This document shows, piece after piece, positions 1-5,371 of a stretch of 6,213 nucleotides of DNA. Every line of letters starts with the position of its first letter. Position 1 is the stretch's first letter. The DNA is from Nitrospirae bacterium UBA4572. Its GTDB lineage: Bacteria > Nitrospirota > Leptospirillia > Leptospirillales > Leptospirillaceae. The notes beneath the pieces are model-generated. The model was not told the origin of the DNA. It saw only the letters and a program-made list of their open reading frames with translations, and did not search any database. The DNA is taken from NCBI GenBank assembly GCA_002387725.1, contig DGKK01000055.1, positions 1 through 6,213 on the forward strand, given 5' to 3'. The position numbers were made by a program, and so were the translations under genes.

Positions 1-1257
1 GTGATCGAGGCCTTTCGCGCTTACATGCAACGACGCGGACATGACGCCATCCTGCTTGCCGCCGAACATAATGATACGGCCTTGCGTCATGTCCACCTCG
101 TGATCCCTGAGGTTTATAGGGGTTGGGATAAACATCGTCACAAGACGTACATTTCCTACCACATTCCCCAGTATCGCCTGACACGAACCCTCCCCTTCCG
201 TCTCGGGGTCAATCTCATCCGTGATCTGGGGCGGCGGCCAGACATTCCCACTCTCAACCATGTGGCCCACGAAATGCGCTGGACGCCGATCGACGACCGG
301 ATCCGCTACCGCATGTCAAAGGACCGGATCCTCGACCTCAACCCCGCCCATCGCACTTTCGAATCTGTCTATGACCGGATCGAGCACCTCGAAGAAGTGA
401 AAAGAATGAAGTTTCTCATGAAGTCAACTGTCAGAATGGTTGAACTGATCGATGGTCGCAAAAATGTTTACAAGATTCTTCCCGCCCATGATGAACTCCT
501 GTATTCCCTCAAGCGATCCTCGCCGCGTCTCTATGTCTTCCATCATGCCAGGAAGTATGTCTTGTCCCTGGACGAGTTGAGATCTCGCGGCTTCCGTCTC
601 GACACGCGGCTCGTTCCCCCTGGCCTTGAAGAAAGCCGTTACGATTTTGACATGAGACACTCGACGGCTTTTTATCGGGGGGTCTCCTTCGCCCGTCTCG
701 AGCTGAACCGCGACATCTCCTTTCAGAAGGTGGTCGCCCTTTCCTACATTCCTGTCGATCCTCTGGCTCCCTACGTCCGGGCCAACCAGGTGATCCTTGT
801 CGATCGCCGCACTGGTCTTATCCGGGTCGCCCGTTTTGGCGACATCGATCCCGACAAGGGCCATCTCCTGACGCCCGCCTATGATGCTTACCGTCGCGAA
901 CACAACATCACGAAATCGTATCGTGAGGTCAATATCACTGAATTCCAGAGACTCCATGGCGTCGACGACGACTTCAAGGCCAAACTCGAAATCGAAGCCG
1001 ACTTCTGGCGCCGCTGGCGTTTTTATCTCGATCACCAGGAGGACAAGATCGAAAAGTATCTTGTGAAACGCCAACAAAAGGTCGAACACAAACAGGAAAG
1101 AGAACTCGAGAGAACCAATGAGAGAAACCTGACCCCCGAACAGGCCGTCCATCGGGAGGTCACCCTCGATTTTGCCCAGTCGGTCAGCCAGAAAGAGTCG
1201 CATGATCGAGACCTCGAACTGGAGGGCGGGCTCCAACTCGGATCGGACGATTTTTGA
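1..1257 (+). CDS. Probable relaxase (MobA/VirD2-like, MOBP type), 5'-partial
   Basis: This is the post-motif-III part of a probable conjugative relaxase, the enzyme that nicks oriT and pilots the transferred strand. Residues 22-35 contain H23-x-D25...H30-x-H32 followed by hydrophobic residues (HNDTALRHVHLVI). This matches the metal-binding motif III of MOBP/VirD2-type relaxases, as in RP4 TraI. In that family the nicking tyrosine (motif I) lies about 100 residues before motif III. Here only 22 residues precede it, so the GTG at base 1 is probably an internal codon and the gene continues upstream of the window. Residues 150-330 form a domain I do not recognise. Residues 340-385 are highly charged, probably helical or coiled-coil. 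The gene ends at TGA 1255-1257, before a repeat-rich spacer and a ribbon-helix-helix fragment. The assignment rests on one motif; a different HxH metalloprotein is possible. Confidence 0.6.
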   Translation: MIEAFRAYMQRRGHDAILLAAEHNDTALRHVHLVIPEVYRGWDKHRHKTYISYHIPQYRLTRTLPFRLGVNLIRDLGRRPDIPTLNHVAHEMRWTPIDDRIRYRMSKDRILDLNPAHRTFESVYDRIEHLEEVKRMKFLMKSTVRMVELIDGRKNVYKILPAHDELLYSLKRSSPRLYVFHHARKYVLSLDELRSRGFRLDTRLVPPGLEESRYDFDMRHSTAFYRGVSFARLELNRDISFQKVVALSYIPVDPLAPYVRANQVILVDRRTGLIRVARFGDIDPDKGHLLTPAYDAYRREHNITKSYREVNITEFQRLHGVDDDFKAKLEIEADFWRRWRFYLDHQEDKIEKYLVKRQQKVEHKQERELERTNERNLTPEQAVHREVTLDFAQSVSQKESHDRDLELEGGLQLGSDDF

Positions 1258-1262
1258 GGCTG

Positions 1263-1302
1263 TCGGACAAAAGCCACTTTTCCGATCCGAAATTGGACAA
1301 AA
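1263..1302. repeat. Direct and inverted repeats after the relaxase gene
   Basis: GGACAAAA occurs at 1265-1272 and again at 1295-1302, exactly 30 bp apart. Between the copies, TCGGACAAAAG (1263-1273) can pair with CTTTTCCGA (1277-1285) if a 2-nt bulge is allowed. Such clustered repeats beside a relaxase gene and a ribbon-helix-helix gene are typical of oriT or operator regions. I see no recognised nic consensus, so the role is inferred only. Confidence 0.35.
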
Positions 1303-1321
1303 TGCTTTTCGGGCATTTTTT
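1299..1321 (+). terminator. Possible rho-independent terminator
   Basis: AAAATGC (1299-1305) pairs with GCATTTT (1313-1319) around a 7-nt loop, and the T run extends to 1321. The position, about 40 bp after the relaxase stop and before the next start, suits a terminator. The stem is AT-rich and weak, so termination may be poor. Confidence 0.35.
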
Positions 1322-1355
1322 CGTGAAAGAATGTTCCTAATCGGGAGGTCTTCTT

Positions 1356-1496
1356 TTGAAAACGCTCAAGCTTTCTTTTGAGGATGGCGCACTGGAGGCG
1401 TTTGAAGCCTACGCCGCCTCGGTCAAAATGTCACCGGCCGAGATCCTGGGGAATTCACCAAAAATAGAGTTTGAGCTTGTCTTTAAAACGACCTAA
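1356..1496 (+). pseudogene. Truncated ribbon-helix-helix (Arc/CopG-like) protein
   Basis: A 46-codon reading frame starts at TTG 1356, behind a strong Shine-Dalgarno GGGAGG (1343-1348) with a 7-nt spacer. The first 31 residues look like a ribbon-helix-helix DNA-binding protein: a beta strand (KTLKLSF), helix A (ALEAFEAYAASVKM) and the start of helix B (SPAEIL). Such proteins bind operators as dimers and often serve as relaxase accessory factors or plasmid autoregulators. After residue 31 the similarity stops. The last residues (SPKIEFELVFKTT) are encoded by the inverted-repeat element that starts at 1454, so the rest of helix B is missing and the product is probably non-functional. The alternative is a genuine very short protein. 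The assignment is by pattern only and has not been checked against homologues. Confidence 0.5.
1454..1468 (+). repeat. Left terminal inverted repeat of the small element
   Basis: This 15-nt arm matches the inverted right arm at 1590-1603 with a single-base indel in the A run. Its outer edge coincides with the break in the ribbon-helix-helix coding sequence. Confidence 0.6.
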
Positions 1497-1570
1497 AGTT
1501 CGAGTGGAATCCAATTGGGATCTAAAAGTCTCAACATCGCCATGCGGGCAAAATGCACCATCTTAATCAT
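1493..1570 (-). pseudogene. Possible transposase C-terminal remnant (25 codons)
   Basis: On the minus strand, an ATG at 1568-1570 opens 25 codons ending in TAG at 1493-1495. The peptide begins MIKMVHFARMAML and ends LDPNWIPLEL. It lies wholly inside the small inverted-repeat element and ends 25 bp from one terminal repeat, where the 3' end of a transposase gene would sit in a parent insertion sequence. An internally deleted insertion sequence would keep such a tail. The frame is short enough to be chance, and the transposase family is not recognised. Confidence 0.25.
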
Positions 1571-1589
1571 CTGATCAACTTAAACAGTG

Positions 1590-1603
1590 TCTATTTTGGT
1601 GAA
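1590..1603 (-). repeat. Right terminal inverted repeat of the small element
   Basis: This 14-nt arm is the inverted partner of 1454-1468. Its last bases, GGTGAA, also fall 5 nt before the likely GTG start (1609) of the helix-turn-helix gene and could act as that gene's ribosome-binding site. Confidence 0.6.
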
Positions 1604-1608
1604 GTACT

Positions 1609-1904
1609 GTGACCATCCTTACCCTTCCAGAGCTTGCCCCCTCCTGCGCGTCAAGGTTTCAACCCTTTGTCAGATGGCGAGGGATGGCAGGCTACCTGCG
1701 AAGAAGGTTGGAAGATCCTGGTTGATCCTAGAAGATGATTTTCGATCTTGGATGAGCCAAAATGATAACCGGCCCGCTCCGGTCAAAAAGGAGCCGATAT
1801 GCTGTTCAAACGGAAGGATTCGCCCATTTGGTGGGTCAGCTTTACCGTCAGGGGCCGACGAACTCGATGTTCGGCTGGCACGACGGACAAAGCGCAAGCG
1901 CTAG
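1609..1904 (+). pseudogene. Excisionase-like HTH protein with a 1-nt frameshift
   Basis: This resembles small MerR/Xis-type helix-turn-helix proteins (HTH_17, excisionase family), which bind near att sites and direct excision by the neighbouring integrase. From GTG 1609 the frame reads VTILTLPELAP and then loses the pattern. From 1641 the next frame continues LLRVKVSTLCQMARDGRLP, then KKVGRSWLILEDDFRSWM. Adding one C to the CCCCC run at 1637-1641 joins the two parts with exactly the spacing expected of the family, giving a protein of about 98 aa. The only uninterrupted frame starts at GTG 1587, has no ribosome-binding site and carries an unrelated N-terminus. The tail overlaps the integrase start by about 106 nt, which is odd. 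A sequencing error in the C run or -1 slippage would be alternatives to true inactivation. Confidence 0.6.
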
Positions 1905-2812
1905 AACTCCACGACAGGTGGAAATCGGAGGCATGGAGAGAAATTTCCCTCAAAGAAAAACCAAAGCTCGGCTGGAAGGAGGCAGCCCTAAAATGGCTTG
2001 AGGTAAAGTCAGCAAAGGCAACAATCCATGACGACGAAGCACACCTTCTGTTCATCCAGAATTTTTGGAAGGGAAAAAAATTGTCAGAAATCGGAAAGGA
2101 GGAGATCGATAGTCTGAAGGTGAAAAAAAAGGCAACCGGGGTCAGCAATGCGACCGTCAACCGGATGCTTTCGTTGGTCCGAGCAATCTTGCGGATGTCT
2201 TTCAAGCTGGGATGGATAGAATCGGTCCCCCCGGTCGAACTTATGCCGGAACCCAAAAAAAGGATCCGGTGGTTAACAAAGGAAGAGGCGGCGAAACTTC
2301 TTTCTTACCTTCCGGAGCATCAAGAACGGATTGCAAGATTTGCTCTTCTGACAGGACTCCGGCAGGGAAACATTTTAGGGTTGGAATGGTCTCAGGTCGA
2401 TCTGGTACGCAAGGTCCTATGGATCCACGCGGATCAGGCAAAAGGGAGGAAGGCGATCGGAATACCCCTTCCTGATGCGGCAGTGACCCTCCTGAGAGAG
2501 TTAAGCGGACAACATCCCCAGTGGGTTTTCACTTACAAGGGAAACCGGATCAACCAAGTCAATACCCTAGCTTGGCGTAAGGCACTCAAAAAGGCGGGGA
2601 TTGAAAATTTCAGATGGCACGATCTTCGCCACTGTTGGGCCTCATGGCACATCCAAGACGGAACACCCCTCTACGCCCTAAAAGAACTCGGAGGCTGGGA
2701 GTCGATGGACATGGTGATGAGATACTCTCACATGGCCCCGGAACACCTTGCGCCTTATGTCCAGAAGAAGGATATTGTCACGAATCTGTCACGGACGCTC
2801 AAAGTCGTTTGA
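1799..2812 (+). CDS. Tyrosine recombinase / tRNA-targeting integrase
   Basis: This 337-aa site-specific recombinase would catalyse integration and excision of the element by strand exchange at att sites through a covalent phosphotyrosine. The start is ATG 1799, with AAGGAG at 1788-1793 and a 5-nt spacer. Residues 1-50 resemble a compact N-terminal arm-binding region. Residues 57-150 form the SAM-like core-binding domain. The catalytic domain follows with all expected residues: R188 (TGLRQGNILGLEW), K215 (AKGRK), H274 and R277 (HDLRH), W300 in the usual His/Trp position (LGGW), and the nucleophile Y309 (MRYSH). Length is normal and I see no damage. Its stop codon is 9 bp from the 3' end of a convergent tRNA-Lys gene, the usual layout when the tRNA is the attachment site. 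The helix-turn-helix gene just upstream is its likely excision partner. Confidence 0.93.
   Translation: MLFKRKDSPIWWVSFTVRGRRTRCSAGTTDKAQALELHDRWKSEAWREISLKEKPKLGWKEAALKWLEVKSAKATIHDDEAHLLFIQNFWKGKKLSEIGKEEIDSLKVKKKATGVSNATVNRMLSLVRAILRMSFKLGWIESVPPVELMPEPKKRIRWLTKEEAAKLLSYLPEHQERIARFALLTGLRQGNILGLEWSQVDLVRKVLWIHADQAKGRKAIGIPLPDAAVTLLRELSGQHPQWVFTYKGNRINQVNTLAWRKALKKAGIENFRWHDLRHCWASWHIQDGTPLYALKELGGWESMDMVMRYSHMAPEHLAPYVQKKDIVTNLSRTLKVV
2776..2793 (+). repeat. Direct repeat TGTCACG with 11-bp period
   Basis: TGTCACG occurs at 2776-2782 and 2787-2793, one helical turn apart, about 30-45 bp from the tRNA 3' end. Integrase arm-type sites are often short direct repeats near att, but this pair lies inside the integrase reading frame and could be chance. 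Confidence 0.3.
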
Positions 2813-2814
2813 GC
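2797..2814. terminator. Perfect hairpin spanning the integrase stop codon
   Basis: GCTCAAA (2797-2803) and TTTGAGC (2808-2814) form a 7-bp perfect stem with a GTCG loop, covering the integrase TGA (2810-2812). It begins 7 bp past the tRNA CCA and could serve as a transcription stop or processing signal for the convergent tRNA and integrase transcripts. It lacks a T run on either side, so intrinsic termination is not assured. Confidence 0.35.
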
Positions 2815-2821
2815 TAAGTGG

Positions 2822-2897
<76 letters not shown>

Positions 2898-2903
2898 GCA
2901 ATG

Positions 2904-2932
2904 TTTTTACCAAATCGGGCTCAAAAACTCAA
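2904..2932 (-). promoter_or_regulatory. Probable sigma-70-type promoter of the tRNA-Lys gene
   Basis: On the minus strand TTGAGT (2927-2932) and TAAAAA (2904-2909) are separated by exactly 17 bp. The -10 box lies 6 bp before the mature tRNA 5' base, after a G+C-rich discriminator (GCGGGG), as is usual for stable RNA promoters. Each box matches the consensus at four of six positions. Confidence 0.5.
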
Positions 2933-3092
2933 TAGGTTTTTTGATTTTCCTGTCTTCCGGAGAACCGGTCTCCAAGCCCCGCATTTATTGTGGTACCCTT
3001 TTGTGGTGGTGGAGTCACGCTTTTATCCATTCTCCCACTCGAATATGGTCGAAATGTCCCTCCTTCCCATTGATATACTGGAGCCACCAAAA

Positions 3093-4334
3093 ATGGAGCC
3101 GTCTCGCACTCTTATCGACTGGCCAGGACGCCGTGCTGCCTGGATTTCGGCCTCTGATCCACCAAAATCGGTACTTGATCAGAAATTTCAGCACGACCCC
3201 CGCCGTCACACCCTTGTCTGCGGTGACAACCTCGATGCATTGAAGCTTCTTCTCCCCTCTCTCGAGAGAAAGGTCCGGGTGATCTATATCGACCCTCCCT
3301 ACAATACGGGCAACGGGCTTCTCTACAACGACCGATTCGGATCCTGGGGGAGAGACGGGGACCGCCATGCAGCGTGGCTTTCCATGATGGCGCCCCGACT
3401 TCTTCTTGCATGGAGGTTTCTTCGAGATGACGGGGTCTTTTTTGCCAGCATCGACGACCGGGAGCTCCCCCGCCTCCGATTGCTCTGTGATGAGGTCTTT
3501 GGAGAGGACAATCTTGTCTCGACGGTCATCTGGAGAAAAAAGGTTGTCCGGGGTCGAGGCAACCGCCACATTCTCCCGCAAACGGAATACATTCTTGCCT
3601 ATGCCCGGGATATCAACGCCCTCCCTCCCTTCCACGAAAACCTCACTCCCGGGATGAAGAAAGAATACGCTCACCATGACTCACTCGGGCCCTATAAAAA
3701 GATACCTCTCGCCAAATCGGGAACGCGCCAGTCCCCCCGTCCGAACCTCTACTACTCCCTGATGGCTCCCGACGGCAGCGAGATTCCCTGTCCCACTCAT
3801 CAGTGGCGATGGAGTCGGGAGACCGTTGAGCGCCGAAAAAATGAGATCTTGATGGAGAAGAACCGAAAGGGGAGATGGACGGTCTATACCAAACAGTATC
3901 TTCGGTCCCCTGAAGGGGAGGAACGGAAACGCACCCCGGAATCCTACTATGATCGGGTGACAACGAGCGACGGGACGGCGGAGATGAAAGAGCTCTTCGG
4001 GGAGGTCATCCTCGACTTTCCCAAGCCCTCCCGTCTGATCCGTGATCTCATCTCCTGGGCCACACCCCGGGGGTCGAGCGATCCCGTCATGGACTTTTTC
4101 GCCGGATCGGGCTCCACTGGCCAGGCCGTTCTGGAGCTCAACGCCCAGGATGGGGGCTCCCGGCCCTTTTACCTTGTCCAGTCGGACGATCCGATTGTCC
4201 ATCCGGAATTTCGGAGCATCTATGAAATTTGCCGGGGGCGTGTGGAACGGGTGATCAAAAGGCTTGAAAAAACGGGGCATTCACCGCTTGAGGTGAGGGA
4301 GTATCGGGTGGTGGGCTATCCCTTGAAGCCGTGA
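3093..4334 (+). CDS. Adenine-specific DNA methyltransferase (beta class, type III Mod-like), orphan
   Basis: A 413-aa protein predicted to transfer a methyl group from S-adenosylmethionine to N6 of adenine in a specific DNA site. The order is catalytic motif first: IYIDPPYNTGN (DPPY at residues 67-70), then a motif of the IDDRE type (120-124), a variable target-recognition region of roughly 145-310, and the SAM-binding motif DFFAGSG (FAGSG at 336-340). This order defines beta-class enzymes, and the phrasing is that of EcoP1/EcoP15 Mod subunits. It is shorter than those (about 640 aa). The start ATG 3093 has GGAG at 3080-3083 with a 9-nt spacer; upstream ATGs at 3045 and 3054 lack one. No type III res helicase-nuclease gene follows. 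The gene lies outside the inferred mobile element and overlaps the convergent glycosyltransferase gene by 19 bp. Its target sequence cannot be predicted. Confidence 0.88.
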   Translation: MEPSRTLIDWPGRRAAWISASDPPKSVLDQKFQHDPRRHTLVCGDNLDALKLLLPSLERKVRVIYIDPPYNTGNGLLYNDRFGSWGRDGDRHAAWLSMMAPRLLLAWRFLRDDGVFFASIDDRELPRLRLLCDEVFGEDNLVSTVIWRKKVVRGRGNRHILPQTEYILAYARDINALPPFHENLTPGMKKEYAHHDSLGPYKKIPLAKSGTRQSPRPNLYYSLMAPDGSEIPCPTHQWRWSRETVERRKNEILMEKNRKGRWTVYTKQYLRSPEGEERKRTPESYYDRVTTSDGTAEMKELFGEVILDFPKPSRLIRDLISWATPRGSSDPVMDFFAGSGSTGQAVLELNAQDGGSRPFYLVQSDDPIVHPEFRSIYEICRGRVERVIKRLEKTGHSPLEVREYRVVGYPLKP

Positions 4335-5218
4335 CGAAAAACATAACGGTAGAAGGCGGGCTGAAGCCAGCGGGATCGTTTCATGGGAGGGGAGACAAAG
4401 GAGGCGATCCGATCGGCCATGACGGCCGGGTGGGTCCCATGAAACGGCTTGAGGAATTCGTAGTGCTCCGGCATGTAGTCCTGGGCATCCAGGATACCGA
4501 CATCCTTGGGCTCGGGTTTGCCCTCCCAGTAATAATCGACCTGAACCTGGATTTTCTGGCGGAGAAGGGCTCGAGACTTCACCCACCCATAGTGATACAT
4601 GTGCCCCTCGGAATACCGCCAGAGATCCCTTTCCCTTTTTCCGATAAACAGTCCGTCGGAGACCCGGGCAAAGCCCAGGGCATCACCGACCGAGGTTACC
4701 TTGGTTGGGCGAACGATCCGAAGGGCCCGCCGGTAGGCCCAAGGATCAAGGCGATAGTAATCCCCCACAAAATGCCGATAGCGAAACATGAGGCCGAGAA
4801 TGGAGGGATCGTCCTTGTACCGCTCCATGGAGCGACGGATCCCGGCATAGTCCTTCTCGTGGAAGATCTCATCGGACTGGAGGTAGATCGCCCAGTCCGC
4901 ATCCTTCCGGCACTGCTCCAGTGCGATGTTTGTCTGGTCGGCATAGACAAGACCGTCACGAGCCCGCGCCTTGTCCCAAACGGATTCGATGATCCGGATC
5001 TTGGGATCGCCGATCTTCTTGACCCGTTCGAGCGTCCGGTCTTCGGAGTCTCCGACATTGACGATCAATTCATCGACCAACGGCAGAAGTGACCGGATCG
5101 ACTCCTCAAAGGGGTAGTCGAGCTTTTCCACATTGCGGCAAAATGTAAATCCCGAGACGATCAAATCCTGATTCTCCCCATGCACCATCAGCGGCTCATT
5201 TTCCTTCACGCCCTTCAA
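4316..5218 (-). CDS. Family 2-like glycosyltransferase
   Basis: A predicted cytoplasmic GT-A-fold glycosyltransferase of 300 aa that would move a sugar from a nucleotide-sugar donor onto an unknown acceptor, probably a surface glycan. From TTG 5218, residues 20-29 (IVSGFTFCRN) form the first strand and donor-binding loop. Residues 49-62 (DELIVNVGDSEDRT) hold the next strand and an acidic GDSED cluster. WAIYLQSDE (109-117) ends in S115-D116-E117 at the place of the metal-binding DXD motif. HMYHYGWVK (206-214) may contribute to the acceptor side. There is no signal peptide or membrane segment; the C-terminus is basic and aromatic. A TTG two codons upstream (5224) has only a 2-nt spacer from the Shine-Dalgarno, so 5218 is preferred. 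The gene is divergent from the MEMO-family gene and convergent with the methyltransferase. Donor and acceptor are unknown. Confidence 0.8.
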   Translation of the reverse strand: MKGVKENEPLMVHGENQDLIVSGFTFCRNVEKLDYPFEESIRSLLPLVDELIVNVGDSEDRTLERVKKIGDPKIRIIESVWDKARARDGLVYADQTNIALEQCRKDADWAIYLQSDEIFHEKDYAGIRRSMERYKDDPSILGLMFRYRHFVGDYYRLDPWAYRRALRIVRPTKVTSVGDALGFARVSDGLFIGKRERDLWRYSEGHMYHYGWVKSRALLRQKIQVQVDYYWEGKPEPKDVGILDAQDYMPEHYEFLKPFHGTHPAVMADRIASFVSPPMKRSRWLQPAFYRYVFRHGFKG

Positions 5219-5226
5219 TTGCAAAA

Positions 5227-5231
5227 CCTCT
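5227..5231 (-). promoter_or_regulatory. Ribosome-binding site deciding the glycosyltransferase start
   Basis: AGAGG on the minus strand lies 8 nt before TTG 5216-5218 but only 2 nt before TTG 5222-5224. The spacing favours the first of these as the start codon. Confidence 0.5.
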
Positions 5232-5275
5232 TCATGTTACCATAGCCGTGGCAACCCTGAAAGCTGCTCACCATT

Positions 5276-5342
5276 GGCCTCTCCCGCAGAGTCTCGCAGG
5301 ACGGGAGGGCCGGCAGATCCCACCTAGCGGCGCCTGTGCGCC
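5276..5342 (+). other. GC-rich inverted repeats upstream of the MEMO-family gene
   Basis: GGCCTCTCCCG (5276-5286) pairs with CGGGAGGGCC (5302-5311) with one bulged base. GGCGC (5329-5333) pairs perfectly with GCGCC (5338-5342) around a 4-nt loop. Both lie between the divergent glycosyltransferase and MEMO-family genes, the second ending 13 nt before the GGAGG of the latter. They may form a structured 5' leader or be binding sites. I recognise no known riboswitch class. Confidence 0.35.
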
Positions 5343-5371
5343 ACGCCCAGAGGGCGGAGGTTTCTTCGACG

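Larger units (their letters stand above)
1454..1603. mobile_element. MITE-like 150-bp element with near-perfect terminal inverted repeats
   Basis: TTCACCAAAAATAGA at 1454-1468 is mirrored by TCTATTTTGGTGAA at 1590-1603. The arms are identical except for one extra A on the left. Inside them a weaker match continues: GTTTGAGCTTGTC on the left against GTTTAAGTTGATC on the inverted right arm, offset by 4 nt. The interior is AT-richer than the flanks and carries a short minus-strand frame that may be a transposase tail. The left end lies precisely where the ribbon-helix-helix gene loses its family pattern. The right end supplies GGTGAA, a possible ribosome-binding site for the helix-turn-helix gene. 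No target-site duplication is evident at the ends chosen, so the insertion may be old or later rearranged. The family is unidentified. Confidence 0.5.

Noticed and set aside
424..1236. A 270-codon open frame on the minus strand opposite the relaxase gene.
   Set aside because: It has no recognisable motif and lies opposite a frame with a clear HxD...HxH motif; such long antisense frames are common in GC-rich genes.
1854..1868. A tRNA-like string (GGGGCCGACGAACTC) that resembles part of the tRNA 3' end and might be a second att copy.
   Set aside because: It lies within the integrase coding sequence, matches only in two short blocks and lacks the T-arm sequence between them. It is probably chance.
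2957..2971. Hairpin GGAGA-ACCGG-TCTCC in the spacer between the tRNA and the methyltransferase gene.
   Set aside because: The stem is only 5 bp, with no T run and no extended pairing; I cannot support a function.
3074..3079. TATACT as a -10 box for the methyltransferase gene.
   Set aside because: No -35 box lies at suitable spacing, and transcription from it would start within or after the ribosome-binding site.
3015..3677. A 220-codon minus-strand frame opposite the methyltransferase gene.
   Set aside because: It is antisense to the DPPY motif region and shows no motif of its own.
4331..5092. A 253-codon plus-strand frame opposite the glycosyltransferase gene.
   Set aside because: It has no family features and is antisense to a gene with recognisable GT-A motifs.
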